Shown here piece by piece: positions 24,750-36,700 of a stretch of DNA of 64,000 nucleotides. This DNA is from Pachyseris speciosa. Lineage: Eukaryota > Cnidaria > Anthozoa > Scleractinia > Pachyseridae. The stretch covers positions 37,501 through 101,500 of the forward strand of contig JAEMWC010000996.1 in assembly GCA_016490735.1 (NCBI GenBank). The letters run 5' to 3'. The notes under the pieces were generated by a model. The model was not told the origin of the DNA and did not search any database. It saw only the letters and a list, made by a program, of their open reading frames with translations. The position numbers were made by a program, and so were the translations under genes. The stretch's first letter is position 1; each line of letters begins with the position of its first letter.

Positions 24750-26115
24750 ATGGGGTGGCTAAACGAGCTTCCGGGAAGGCTTTTCAGAAGAGCGGGGAAG
24801 GGGCGACCCGGTCCTCCCGGCCCCCCTGGTCCGCGAGGACAACATGGGGTGAAAGGAATCCCGGCCCCGCGGGTCCGACTGGTGCGCAAGGACCGACGGG
24901 GCCGCAAGGTTTTAAAGGGGTTGCGGGGACCACAAGGCCCGCAAGGTCCAGCAGGTTCGGGTGACATGAAAAAAGACGGCAGCACCGCGATGACGGGCGA
25001 TCTCGACATGGGGGAAAACCATTCGAAACGTGGACTACCCAAAAGACATTTTCGACGCTGTGAACAAAAGTCACCTCGATTCAGAAATTGCGCGATGTCT
25101 CAAAATCGACGGAGCCAACCCCTTGTGGGACGACCAGGATTGGGGTGGGCACCGGCTTCGCAATCTGAAAGATGCCGACTCCAGCTCACTTTCCGGAGAC
25201 GCCGTCAACAAAAAATATGTGGACGCCGGTTTGCAGACCAAATTCAACGCAATCGCTCAAAAAGATTTAAACATGAACAAAAACGCCATCGTTAATCTCG
25301 CCCCTTCTTCCGCCGCGACTAACGCGGTGACCAAAAGGTACGTCGATGAGTATTTCGTCAAAAGAGATGGCTCGAGTGCAATGTATGGGGACCTGTCGAT
25401 GGGCAACCACAAAATCAAAAATGTCGCGGCTCCAGCAGAAGACGAAGACGCTGCAAACAAAGTTTATGTGGACCAAACGTCTTTTCTTCCACTTGCTGGC
25501 GGGCAAATGGCGGGCGGGATTGACATGCACAACAATCGACTCATCAACTTGGAGGACCCCGCGAATCCGAGTGATGGTGTCAACAAAAAATACGTCGATG
25601 CGGCTCATTTGACTTTTTCCGGCCACCAACCGAATCCCTTGAAGTATTTTATGGACGATGATGATGAATCCTCGAGCGAAAACAACATCACAGTTCTTGG
25701 AATCAGCCGCTTTTCCGAATCACCCCATCCGGTCAACAAAAATGCATACCTTTTCACCTTGACCAAAGACCCCGGCAGCAACCAATACCGCTTGCGCATC
25801 GGGTTCGATCTTTTCTCGCTGCCCATTGGGTACTACACATTTGTTGTCGAATACTTCCCTCCAGAGATGCAAAATGTCAGTGTGACCGCAAGCGCAACCA
25901 CTTTGTCGATCAGGGGGCAGGCGTCGAAAACCTTCCCAGCGGTCGGCCCGACTGATGGTTATGTGAAAACCTTGGTTCGGTTTCACCGATGGCGAAGCTT
26001 GCCCCCCACCTACATATCTCTCGATTTGCATGGAGGAGGATTTGCATGCATTGGGCAGAATGGTGGTGTAAGGTGTGGAAGGCTTCCTTTCAAATGTTTC
26101 TTCGACTGTGTATGA
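24750..26115 (+). pseudogene. collagen-like / tail-fibre-like Polinton protein, frameshifted
   Basis: The N-terminal part has Gly-X-Y collagen repeats (RPGPPGPPGPRG and further units) at 24790-24960, split between two frames. The long part (25030-26115) has five modules, each with a GDLDMG- or DLNMN-like strand, then an I-x-N-V/L turn, then a VNKKYVD-like end: DAVNKSHLD, DAVNKKYVD, NAVTKRYVD, DAANKVYVD, DGVNKKYVD. Such modules resemble phage tail-fibre shaft repeats, so an adhesin or fibre role is inferred. A beta-rich C-terminal domain follows. Frameshifts near 24860, 24925 and 25022 make it a pseudogene. Confidence 0.65.
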
Positions 26116-26970
26116 CCAGGTCTATGTGGTGGACGACGGGCGGATGGTGTTGCAGACCGACTTGGATTTGCATGGCCGAGAAGTCAAAAATGGTAGTCAG
26201 AAGTTGTTCGAGGGGGTTGTTGGCAGAATGGCGATGGGGACTTCACTTGATCTGAAAAGGTTCCCCCTTTTCGGGGCAAAACTTGGTGATGACTTCGGTT
26301 TGAATGACAAAAAAATCAAAGACGGCTCTGTGGTGTTATTTAAAATGGACAACAGAAAAATGTTAATGGCTACCCCTCTTGACATGGGCGGGTTCTCCAT
26401 TCGACAACCAAAATTGGGGGACGATTTGAATACAAATGGTACAGTGTAGTTGGAAGAAATGGGGGTGGTTTTGAAGTTGATAGCGACGGCCGGTTGAAAA
26501 TGCATGGCGATTTGTATCTGAATGGGCATAGGATTCATGAGGTTCTCTCGTTTCACTTAGGGCAAATCGTGATGCTCAAAGACTTGAATTTGAATGGAAA
26601 GCGGTTGGTGGGTTTGAATTTATCGTTTCGCAATTGGGGACACTTTCAGCTTCTCAACGGGAATCAAACGAACTGCCTTTTCGGCTCCCACAATTTCAAC
26701 TGGGAGAAACTTCCAGGGCGTTCAACGTGACCAACGTCTACGTGTACATCTCCAAAGACCTCAACCTCCCATCCCACAGGCAATCACTCACGCTGACTTT
26801 GACCGCGACCCCTACCAATCAAACACACCGTGTTGATGTCGTTGGAGGAAGTGTTGTGAATTGGGATGTGAATGCAAACGTCGATTACCTTCAGCTCCAC
26901 ATTCGCCACGCGTATGGGGGGAGTTTCCACCTAATCGGGACGGCCATTTTCACCTGGCATTTGAATTGAT
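26075..26970 (+). pseudogene. second tail-fibre-like segment, frameshifted
   Basis: Three overlapping frames (26075-26449, 26494-26730, 26634-26969) carry repeats such as DLDLHGREVKNG, DLYLNGHRI and DLNLNGKRLVGLN. These are followed by a beta-rich domain with VDVVGGSVVNWDVNANVDY. The repeats resemble those of the preceding gene, so this is either its continuation after a frameshift at about 26100 or a tandem paralogue. Breaks near 26449 and 26700 make it inactive as read. Confidence 0.5.
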
Positions 26971-27193
26971 GAAAACAAAAAAAATCATCTTTTCGATATA
27001 TGGCCGGCTCCCACATCGACAGCTTCCTGTGCACATACACCTGGTGCGATTGGTGCGGTTTGCCCTTGCAAACTGCGCACGCGCAAACCCAAGTGGCATG
27101 AACGGGAAAAAATTCGTGCCGCCTTTCTCGCTGCACAAGCAACCAGCTCTTCTTACGACACTATTTTCTGAATTTTTCTAAATATATACGACC

Positions 27194-27712
27194 ATGCGGC
27201 TGTTAAAAAAGGAACCTCGACCTCCCCCTCTCAACCTCTTCGACTTCAACCATATGGACCCAGCCCTTCTGAAGGAAACCGTCGAGATGTTGAAACGCCT
27301 CTATACTTTTTACCACAAGAAACAACGGGGCTACGACAAGCTTTTCGGAATGTACCAGCGCAGAAACCTGCTTTGCAATGTGGTTGCAGGGAAGGCTGTG
27401 CTGACTGGGGCTGTCGCAGGAGGAATCACTCTCAATCCTGGTATCATTGGCGGTCTGACCGCTTTCGGCGCTGTCGTTAAAATCGTCGCGACTGTGAAGA
27501 AATACGACAAGAAAGCGGAAAGAGCTGGCTTCGCGCGAGTGGAATACAAGAAAATTCTGGACAAAATCAGGTTCCATCTCCGGGGTAAGCCTCTCGACCA
27601 GGAAGCCTTTCTTGACAAGCTCAAAATGATCGACGATTTCGTTTCCGATCACTGCATGGAAATTCCTGAAAAACTCCAGGTGGAAAACACCGAACATTTC
27701 ACTGCGAATTAG
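27194..27712 (+). CDS. small Polinton protein with one hydrophobic segment
   Basis: The intact frame of 172 codons starts MRLLKKEP. A helical N-terminal region (LKRLYTFYHKKQRGYDKLF) precedes a hydrophobic, glycine-rich stretch at about residues 68-97 (VLTGAVAGGITLNPGIIGGL) that could span a membrane. The C-terminal helical part is charged. It lies between the fibre genes and the integrase on the same strand. Similar proteins accompany Polintons in cnidarians as far as I recall. No biochemical function is known to me. Confidence 0.6.
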   Translation: MRLLKKEPRPPPLNLFDFNHMDPALLKETVEMLKRLYTFYHKKQRGYDKLFGMYQRRNLLCNVVAGKAVLTGAVAGGITLNPGIIGGLTAFGAVVKIVATVKKYDKKAERAGFARVEYKKILDKIRFHLRGKPLDQEAFLDKLKMIDDFVSDHCMEIPEKLQVENTEHFTAN

Positions 27713-27834
27713 CGGTCCACCATCTAACGAACCTTTCTGTCGCTTTTTCTCGTGTTTGTGGTTTGATTGGCACGAGCCGTACGAGTCCCGGAAGAGGTTG
27801 CTGACGGTGGTTGTGCAAACAGGCTATTTGGTAA

Positions 27835-28686
27835 GTGTTTCTCCCCCCACCGCGATACATTCCTCGGCCGAAGTTTGATGTGTCTGTTCCCAACGCGGTG
27901 CACCAAGCAGACCTGTTCTTCATGCCTCACGACCGGGTTGGGGGCAAACTTTGGAAATATGCGCTAATTGTCGTCGATATTGGCAGCCGTTTCAAAGAGG
28001 CCGAGCCGCTCTCCACGAAAGATTCGGGGGACGTCGCTTCGGCTTTCGAAAAGATATACAAACGTAGCCCGCTGAAATGGCCGAAGTTGCTGCAAGTCGA
28101 TCCGGGGCGCGAGTTTATGGGTGCTGTCTCGCGAACAATGGCAAAGCACGGCACATCCATCCGACGTGGGCATCCGGGGATCCACCGCGACCAAGGAATT
28201 CTGGAACGATTCAACCACACACTTGCAGAGTGGTTGTTTCGCCACCAATACGCTATCGAGATGCACCTGCCTGAGGGGGAACGGTCTGTGGCGTGGGTGC
28301 GACGGCTTCCGGGGGTTGTCGCCACTCTTAACAACGAGGTCACTCGGTTGACAGAGGAGAAACCGGTCGAAGCGATTAAACAACGAAGTGTCTTCGCGGA
28401 ACCCGCCACAGCCCCTTATCGGAGACCTGTTGGGGCAGAAGAAAAAAGGCTTCCTCCTGGACTCGAAGTACGCTATTTGTTTCAACCTGGAGAGTTGGAA
28501 GTTGGAGTGCAAAGGGACACCGACCCCATTTGGTCGCTAAACACTTTCGCCATTGCGCGGGCGATGTGGAAACCGAATCAACCCGTCCTGTATTGGCTTC
28601 GCAATGGGCCGGACCGTAGCTTCGTGCGGGAGAAATTGATGGTCGTTCCCCCAGATACTGAATTACCACCGACTAACCCCACCTGA
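27835..28686 (+). pseudogene. Polinton integrase (DDE, rve family), N-terminus broken
   Basis: The integrase inserts Polinton DNA into chromosomes. The frame has the core pattern with Asp in HQADLFFMP (residue 26), Asp in LLQVDPGREF (89) and Glu in QGILERFNHTL (124). A C-terminal domain with DPIWSLNTFAIARA, typical of this integrase subfamily, follows. The ORF opens at a GTG right after a stop, and related N-terminal sequence (GCANRLFGK) lies just upstream in another frame. A frameshift near 27835 has therefore cut off the N-terminus. The catalytic core and C-terminus look intact. The stop is at 28684-28686. The LINE begins shortly after. Confidence 0.78.
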
Positions 28687-29012
28687 TCCTTTGAGATTTT
28701 TCGCCCGTTTTTTTTCGTTCGTAGTAGCTTGTGGGAACCCTTTCGTGAAAAACGGGGTAAAAGGTTTCCCACGGCAAATCAAGTTTATGAATCTTTCCTT
28801 CTCGCAAGCAAGAAAAACAGGCCTCATGGAATTCACACTTGCATTTTTACAAACAAGAATTTTTGTGTTCATTTGTTTCCGTGAACAGAAGGGGATCTGA
28901 CGGGATATTCACCAATTGTGACCTGACCTGTCATGTCGGTCATGTCGGCGGGCGCTCCGCACATGCCGGCATAAAACTCTAAACGTACCAGTGTTTTATG
29001 TCGTAAAATAAA

Positions 29013-29851
29013 ATGAGTCAAGTTAAAAATCTACAAAAGGAAAACCTTCAACTAAAGGAGGAGATTCAAGCGGTAAATAGTGAACTCCAGAAGCTGAAAT
29101 CGATTATCGAGCAACAACGACTTCAAGCGGACATCGAGCAAGTTGGAGACGCTGCAACAAGATATGGTAACAGTATCCAAAAGAGTGTTGATTTCTTATT
29201 TGAGGACCACCATATAACGAAAAACTTTCGAGAGGCTATGTCGAAAAAACTTGACAATTTAAGCCGTAAGCTTGAAGCGATTTCTACAAGAGTTGACAGT
29301 TTGGACGCCGCCATTGATGACTTACAGAAGTACAGCTTTCAGTACAACGTCAAAATTATTGGCTTTCCTGAACAGGATGAACATGAGTCTGCTGAAAACA
29401 CCACGGAGTTGTGTTTAAAGCTTTTCCATGCTATCGGAGCCAAGGGAATGACGAAAAACGACATTGATATCGCTCACAGAGTGAGTAGCCGAAGGGCTGA
29501 CCGCCGCATTACCCAAGACCTATTGTGTGTAAGTTTATAAGACGACTGGCCAAAGGAGAAGTCATGGCTCATCGCAATGAAACCTCGAACTTAAACCCTG
29601 ATGATCTGGATTTATCTGATGATTTTCACACAGCAAATATCCGCATTCATGAGCACTTAATCCCGAGATTACAGCAACTTCTTAGCGAGGCAAACAAATT
29701 GAAATCTACACATCAATTCCAGTACGTCTGGGTAAAGAACTCTGAGATTCTGGCTCGTAAATCTAGTAGTTCTCGGGTCTTCAAATTAAAACGTATGGCC
29801 GATCTTGACAACCTGAAGCAAAGCTTGGCCTGTAATCCAACTCAGGATTAA
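29013..29851 (+). pseudogene. LINE ORF1 protein (coiled coil, RRM-like), one frameshift
   Basis: ORF1 proteins bind LINE RNA as nucleic-acid chaperones. The first part (29013-29540) is a heptad-rich coiled coil (VKNLQKENLQLKEEIQAVNS), then an RRM-like segment with FQYNVKIIGFPEQ and IDIAHRVS. The C-terminal domain continues in the next frame (29525-29851: FIRRLAKGEVMAHRNE). A single frameshift at about 29510-29525 separates them. Confidence 0.72.
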
Positions 29852-29897
29852 GGAGATAAGTGTCTTAACTGTTTTTTTCGTTCATATTCTTAATGAT

Positions 29898-32800
29898 GTG
29901 ATACAGTTATTGGTAATGGCGACACACAAAGAGATGAAAAATCTCGCTAAAGAAAACAAATTGCTGTTGATGGAATTGCCATATTATAACTGTAAAGATC
30001 TGAAAAATGCCCACCCGCAGTATAACGCTCTACTGTACACTAATCTAGCCTCCAGGAAATCGATTTATTCATTTAATAGTTTGTATGATATTGGCCTTTT
30101 TCAGAACGATTCCGTAGACAAAACGATTGATCCTGATGCTAACTTAATGACAACAAGTAAAATTCGTTCGAGCTACTATTCGCCTCATAGCTTCTGCGTG
30201 AAGTTTGACAATACCACAAATAGGGATGTCGTATCCGATTTCTCTATTCTTCACACTAATATAAGAAGCTTAAGAAAAAATATTGAACATTTTCAGTGTC
30301 ACGTACTCAGTGAGGTAAAATATAATTTCACAGTATTAGGTGTTACAGAAACGCGATTATGCGAAGGCGAATCTATTGATTTTATACCACAACTACCTGA
30401 CTATTGCTTTGAATTTGTTAAAACCCCGTTGTCTGCCGGGGGTGTTGGTCTTTTTATTAATGAGAACTATAAATATCGAGTCTTAGAACGCTCTACCAAT
30501 TCCTCTTATCAAGCTTTGTGGATTGAAATTTTACTACCAAATCACAAGAAAAATATTTGTGGCATTGTTTACCGACAACATAATAATGCAGATCAATTTC
30601 TTGACTATCTTTCGGACTCCCTCGAGTATTTCAGTAATCATAATAACAATATATATCTCATGGGAGATTTTAATATAGACTTGCTAAAATATGAAAACTG
30701 TAAATACAGTCAGACACTGTTTCAGTGTATGCAAAGTTTTTCTATGCTTCCTACAATTGATAAACCAACACGAGTGTATGGGTCCTCAGCGACTTTAATT
30801 GACAATATCTTCACAAATAACCTGACGAATAATATTTCTAGCGGCAATATCGTCACCGACACAACCGATCATTTTTCGCAAGTCTGTATTGTCAATGTAA
30901 ACAAGCAAAAATTACCACATACAAAAAAGACTAAATTTAGGGATTATTCCAGCTTTAATGTTAATGAATTCATGAATGATTTAAGTGCAATAAATTGGGA
31001 AGAGGTTTCTGGTAATTGCGACGTAAATAAGTCGTTCTCTCACTTTTATAAAACCATAAATCATGTAGTTAATAAACATGCACCGCTCAGGGATGTTTCA
31101 GTGAGAAAACTAAAAATGCTAACTAAACCTTGGCTAACTGCTGGACTAAGGAAATCTATAAAGATGAAGAATAAATTGTTCTTTGAATTAAACTGGCCGA
31201 AATATAAAATGTATAATAATAAGTTAACAACCCTTATTCGATTGAGCAAACAACGTCACTATCAAAGGTTTTTTGACTCTAACATAAAAAATATACGATC
31301 GACATGGAAAGGTATTAACGAAATATTAGGAGATACGAAGAAAAGGAAGAAATCAAAAAGAATTAACTTCATTCGTTCTAATGAGCATAGCGTTTTATCA
31401 GATGATTCTAAAACGATTGGTAACACACTCAACAAATACTTCTCGTCAATAGGGCAGAAACTTGCAACCGATATTCCTGAAGTTTACACTAATTTTTCTG
31501 ATTATCTCGATCCACCTTTGCGGAACAGTTTTTATTTTGATCCAATTGTACCGCAAGAAATTGAAACAGAAATTACCTTGTTGCCATACAATAAAGCCCT
31601 GGGGCTTTATTCTACCCCTGTTAAACTGTTAAAACTTGCTAAATCAGTCATATCCATACCGTTAACCAAAATTTTTAACCAGTCTGTACTAACCGGGGCT
31701 TACCCTGCAAAACTTAAATATACAAAAGTAATTCCAGTGCATAAGGGTGAAGACGAGACGTTACCTGAAAACTATCGGCCAATTTCTTTGTTATCAATCT
31801 ATAATCGTTTATTTGAGAAAATTTTATATCGTAGGCTGATAAAGTTTATAGACAAGAATGATATTCTTTATGATTAACAATATGGCTTTCGCAATAAACA
31901 TAGTACCCAGCACGCGATTCTTGATATTGTGAACTCCATACATTCTAATATGGACAATAGAAAGTACTCTTGTGGAATATTTTTAGATCTTAAGAAAGCA
32001 TTTGATACCGTTAACCATGAGATTCTTTTGACTAAACTTGAACACTATGGAATAAGAGGAGTTATAAATTCTTGGTTTAGATCATATCTTTCGGATAGCC
32101 GCCAGTCGATTGAAATAGAGAAATGCATATCTGAAAATGAAACGATCGTATGTGGAGTGCCTCAGGGCTCTGTACTTGGACCCTTGTTATTTTTGTTGTG
32201 TATTAATGACATCCATAAATCTTCCAAGGAATTTACTTTTCATCTATTCGCAGATGATACTAGTCTAACTTATGCAAATGACAACTTACGTACTCTTGAA
32301 CTAACTGTCAATGATGAACTTGAGAAAGTAAGTGCATGGCTTAATGCTAACAAACTAACGCTCAACGTCAAAAAGTCTAATTATGTAATTTTTCGTCCGC
32401 GCCAAAAAAAAATACTTTTTATTCCTCAAATTAAGATTTTTAATCCAACTTTAAATACTCGAGTAACTCTAGAGATGAAGGACTTTGTTAAATATTTGGG
32501 CATAATGATTGATTCTGAACTATCATGGAAGCATCATATTGACTTTATCTGTCACAAAATTAGTAGATCGGTTGGAATAATTGCTAAAATGAGGCATTAC
32601 ATTCCACGGCATCTTCTTTTAAATTTATATCATACACTTATTTCTCCTTATTTAAATTATGGTATCTGTGCATGGGGCAACTGTCCACAGACCTACCTCA
32701 ATAAGATACTTGTTCTGCAAAAACGTGCTATAAGATTGATCTATTTTTCTAAACCCAGAGACCATGCAATCCCTTTTTTTTATTGAAGCAAACTGCCTTC

Positions 32801-33177
32801 CTTTGCAGTCCTTGTTTTTTCAACAGCTAAGCTATTTAATGTATGACGTTCATGCTAAGACAGCTCGTAAAAGTCTTCTCGATAAGTTTGCGAAAATCAA
32901 TACAAAACATCATTATAATACGCGATTATCTACAAAAGAATGCTTCTCTGTTAAATTCTCTAGAACCGCAAAAATGAAAAAATCTTTTACTAGAATTGGT
33001 GTGTCTATTTGGAATTCTATTCCACTTTCTGTTAAGACTCTTAAAGTTTCTAATTTTCGTAAAAAAATTAAATCACTACTCCTTAATGTTCTAGGTAATG
33101 AAGATAATTATTTGAATGTTAATTATTTAATAGAATATTTTGTTAACCTGATATGTTGTATATACTTCCAGTCGTAA
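29898..33177 (+). pseudogene. LINE ORF2: APE endonuclease plus reverse transcriptase, two lesions
   Basis: The N-terminal endonuclease shows LHTNIRSLRKN, VTETRL, GGVGLFINENY and MGDFNIDL. The reverse transcriptase shows ENYRPISLLS, DLKKAFDTVNH, GVPQGSVLGPLLF and the catalytic FADDTSL. The C-terminal region ends near 33177 with FRKKIKSLLLN. A TAA at 31875-31877 splits the reverse transcriptase before the QYGFRNKHS block. An indel in a T8 run at about 32775-32785 moves the last 130 codons to another frame. No RNase H domain is present. It starts 47 bp after ORF1. Confidence 0.82.
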
Positions 33178-33300
33178 TTTTAATCTTTTTCAAATAACAA
33201 AATCCCTTGTACTTGAATTTATATGTAAGGTGTTTTCTTTCTGTATGCCTTTGTAATTCTCTTTTGTTTTTGTAATTTAATAACGCCTAAATTAAAGTCT

Positions 33301-33405
33301 TGTCCTGCCTAGATTAGCATTATAGCTATTTGCAGGACATGAAGTATTGTAAACTTTATATTTCTTTAAATAAATACGTTGTTGTTGTTGTTGTTGTTGT
33401 TGTTG
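33301..33405 (+). repeat. LINE 3' hairpin, poly(A) signal and (GTT)n tail
   Basis: TGTCCTGC (33301-33308) pairs with GCAGGACA (33332-33339), and an inner TAGC/GCTA stem is nested inside. AATAAA and nine or so GTT units follow. The hairpin is the likely recognition site for the element's reverse transcriptase, as known for CR1/L2-type LINEs. Confidence 0.72.
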
Positions 33406-33441
33406 ACGTCGTGTCTCCATATTCCTCCGGTATTTATACCT

Positions 33442-36400
33442 TCAAAAGGTGAAACTCAATCGGCTCCTTGTGAATCCCGTCCGGCAACACGTGCCGAACC
33501 AAACAAATGGTTTGGCGGCTTTGTAGTCAATTGTGGGTGTACTGCTGTGATTCTTGCGCCGTGGTCGATGTACAACTTCAACAGAGGAGCAAAGATCAAC
33601 ATTTTTTCTGCGGACAACGTCCCGACCAACTTTTTTCCGTCCCCACGAGCCCTGCTGGTTTTCTCCAGGCAGTCGAACATGTGTTGGGGGACAGCTTCGG
33701 CAGGCACTTCCTTGTTGTGGAAGAAGGGACACGTCTCCTCGAACTTCGCCCACAAACGGTCGGGAATCTCGATTTCCACTTCCGCAAAACCGAACCAAAT
33801 TCCTTGCCGAAGTCTGTACACGAAACCCCCCGCCGATCTGGTTGGATCTTTGTAACGGCAGACCTTTTCCTTCCCGCAAGGCATGTTCTGCGTCATCGTT
33901 GAAAGATACAGCGCGTTGGCGTCTTAACCTAGGATTTTCTGGCAGAGATGAGGGTTTCGAAATCGGTGGTCTCTGATTTTGGTCTTTCCCGCTTCGTGGT
34001 ACCGAGTGAAAACGATGCTGGGGCCGCCGACCACCGCCCCTTTCAACATTTCGTATGCTTCTTCCCTTGGAGTCCAGAGGTCTGCTCCTCTGTCGATTGC
34101 CCCGCGGAGAAGATAGTGCATGCTGACACCGAGGATCGACACTGCGTCTTTCAGAATGTCGATTCCTTTCTCGGTGTAGAATGCGCGCATTTTGTTCAGC
34201 GCTTCCAATCCCGGCACCACATCCAAATCGTTGTAGTACCGCAACCAGTCGGCGAATGTTTTCATTCCTTTCTCTTCGAGCAATTGGACACATTGCGCGT
34301 GCTCTTCTTCTGTCAATACGAATTCGTTGCGAAGTTTGGAATACCACTCGGTATATGGTGGAAGCCCGGGGAAATCGAGCTTGTAGGGAGAGTCGAACCA
34401 GTCGTATGGGAACCACGATTTCTCTCCCTCGCACTCGAAGGCTTTCACCCATTTATCGTAGCTGGTCCCTGGTGCCAGATAGTTGGCAATGTCGAGAAAG
34501 CGAGCCTCGGGCCCGAGAATGTACATCAAGTTGTTGGCTCTTTTTCCCACTTTTATGTTATCTCTGTTGGAACATAGTTGTTCCACGAATTGGTTTCTGA
34601 TTAAATTCAAGTCGTATCCGCCAGAGTTGAACCCGAGGGTTGGAACTTGGTTGCACCAATCCTCAATGCTCTTACGTTGAGAGTTTGGAAGATACTCCAT
34701 GTCGGGGGGAAACTCCGCCCTTACCCCCTCGCGAATTCGCTCCCCTCGCCGGTGCATTTCGTCCAGAAACCGGAAGATCAAGATGTCCGGGTCTTCGTGG
34801 CAAATGTGGGTTGGCTCTCGGTTCAAAGTGTCGGCGATGGAAACTGAGATTGGCACGTGCACATTCTCGATCGTGAGGATTGGTGTCTGCTCTTTTCGAC
34901 GATTGCAGTCTCCGAACGCTCTGAAGTCGTAAATAATCGCGTGGGGATAGCTTTTTGTGTAGGTTTGGGGGAGCAAATCGGAGCGCAAGGGCCCAAGTTC
35001 GCACCCCCACTTTTCCACGACTACGAAACCCGCATCGCGAAGTTGTTTGGTGCGTTTTAAGGTTCTTCTCCACCGGTCGTTGAGTGTTTCCCCACACTCG
35101 AATGGCTCGTCTCGGTCCTCTGGGAAACATCTGGATTACCCGTAAAATGAACAACCATGAAACTGGAAAATTATTCCGGTTGTTGGGTCGTACCCATCCA
35201 CGAACTTCTTTTCGATATGCCTCTCGCCCCCATGCCCGCAAAGCGCGTTGTGGATGTGTGTTCCTCGCCTGCGCTACTCTTCTTCCAACCAACGACATGC
35301 TGTGTTGGAGAATTTTGTGTTTTGCAGAAAGAATGCTTTTTCGAAGGCCGATGCGGGTTTTCCAACGGGTTTCGACCAACAGAAGATTTTGGTCTCCCCA
35401 TTTTTACACCCCCCGTTTGCATGGCGGTGGAGATCCCCGAGTCGCGTGAATCTCGCGTTACATTGGGCGCGGTTGTACACTCGCGCGAGTCTGGAAATAT
35501 CTCGGATGAGAAACGCGTGACCCTCGAAAATCCCGATTGTCAAAAGGTCTTTTAGTTTGGGGTTTGGGTTTCGTCGAAGATGCCATACAATGGTTTCGTT
35601 TTCTTGCTCGGGTTCGTAAACGCGAATGCCGAGCCATTGGGAGGGGGGCAAACGCTTGTTGAAGTGTCTTTCAATATCGTCCAATTCGTCCAGAGAGGTT
35701 TTACTTGTATCTCTTGGTGGAGAGTCGAGTTTGAAATAGCTCCGCGCCAACTCGCGACAAGCCCGTTCGCATCTGTCTGGCCTTGCCTCGCGATGCACCG
35801 CAAAGCAGCACCAGAAGCAAAGGTTGTCGCGAAAGGTATCGAGAGTTAACATTGTGTGATTTCCTCTCGCCAAATTACGCAACCAGGTTGGAAGCGGTCC
35901 TGTTCCCAAAATTGGTTGACGATCCAACAATACTTTTAAATCCACGTGGTGAAATTTTTCAAAAACCCATTTCGTTTGGACCAACAACTCCTTGTAATTC
36001 CATTCCTTTTCTTTCAACCATTCTTCAGCATCTTTGAATTTGGTGAACCACGGGAAAAGAGTGTTAACATTCTTTTGGTATTCCATTCTTGTGTCACCTT
36101 CAACATTTCGAAGGATGTAAGTGTTTGTGTGTCTCAAGAAGAAAGAAGTGCGAACATTCTCTCGAATAACTTGCATCATTTCTTGCGAATGGTCGCGACC
36201 ATCAGCAAGGTCCTCTTCTGGAATGTACCACAAAATATAACGCCTTCTCCGTCTTCCTGGTTGAACACCCCGGTAGTCAACGGGTGCAAATGTTTCGTGC
36301 ACTCGCCTTTTGGGGAGACGAGACCATAAACCATAATAAGGTTGAGGTTCAAGAACTGCACGAGGTCTGCGCGGTGCGGGGACGTGGGGGCCTCTTTCTG

Positions 36401-36470
36401 CGCGGCGCCGGCACTGGCCTTTTTCTTCGGGGCGCCGCTACTGGCCTTTCCTGCTCTCCAAATGCCGTGT
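33442..36470 (-). pseudogene. Polinton protein-primed DNA polymerase B, 5' part only
   Basis: The enzyme replicates Polinton DNA from a protein primer. Pieces on the minus strand are 36302-35274 (N-terminal, ending in a Cys-rich KNGETKIFCW region), 35018-33924 (3'-5' exonuclease: YDFRAF, GFNSGGYDLNLIRN, YNDLDV) and 33896-33456 (start of the palm, with DANALYLS split by a stop at 33924). Frameshifts occur near 35270, 35120 and 33490. The catalytic DTDS-type palm motif, thumb and TPR regions are missing. Coding similarity ends about 40-80 bp from the LINE tail. An in-frame Arg/Pro-rich N-terminal extension may reach 36470. Confidence 0.78.
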
Positions 36471-36579
36471 CTAGGTATGCCAATATCGCCGCCTCGTCGT
36501 ACTCTTCATTTGTGGCATTTTATGGTGCTTTGTTGGGGTTTTGGTTTTACTCTCTCTCCCCCTTCCGCTCGCCATTTCT

Positions 36580-36700
36580 CTCTGGCGTATATAACGCAGA
36601 AAATTTTTCCTTGTGGACGGTACACCCTCTTCTCTAATAGGAGGGCTCGTGTACTCTGTTACACCTCTTCTCTAATAGGGGGGCTCGTGTAACCAGTTGA
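36580..36700. repeat. two tandem 35 bp self-complementary units near Polinton end
   Basis: Unit 1 (36620-36654) opens GTACAC and closes GTGTAC. Unit 2 (36658-36693) opens GTTACAC and closes GTGTAAC. Both share TCTTCTCTAATAGG and GGGCTCGTGT inside. A TATATAA box lies just before, at about 36588. The units may be hairpins or binding sites in the Polinton terminal region or leader. Confidence 0.6.

Larger units (their letters stand above)
28700..33405 (+). mobile_element. CR1/L2-like LINE, nearly full length, inside the Polinton
   Basis: The element has a 5' leader, ORF1 (from 29013), ORF2 with APE endonuclease and reverse transcriptase, a conserved 3' hairpin at 33301-33339, AATAAA at about 33370, and a (GTT)n tail at 33378-33405. 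Short tandem 3' tails and no RNase H are typical of the CR1/L2 group. Coding disruptions are one frameshift in ORF1 (about 29515), one stop in ORF2 (31875-31877) and one indel in a T run (about 32780). The few lesions suggest it is younger than its Polinton host. The 5' boundary is approximate. Confidence 0.82.

Noticed and set aside
23984..25042. Long minus-strand frame of 352 codons opposite the ATPase and collagen genes
   Set aside because: It is the antisense of the Polinton ATPase and Gly-X-Y region. The GC-rich codons leave the opposite strand open, and no family resemblance was seen.
33442..34452. Minus-strand frame of 336 codons rich in Arg
   Set aside because: A frame-shifted shadow of the polymerase gene. 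Only its last about 20 codons match the real polymerase frame after a frameshift.
34672..35379. Minus-strand Arg-rich frame of 235 codons
   Set aside because: An out-of-frame reading of the polymerase linker region between its N-terminal and exonuclease parts.
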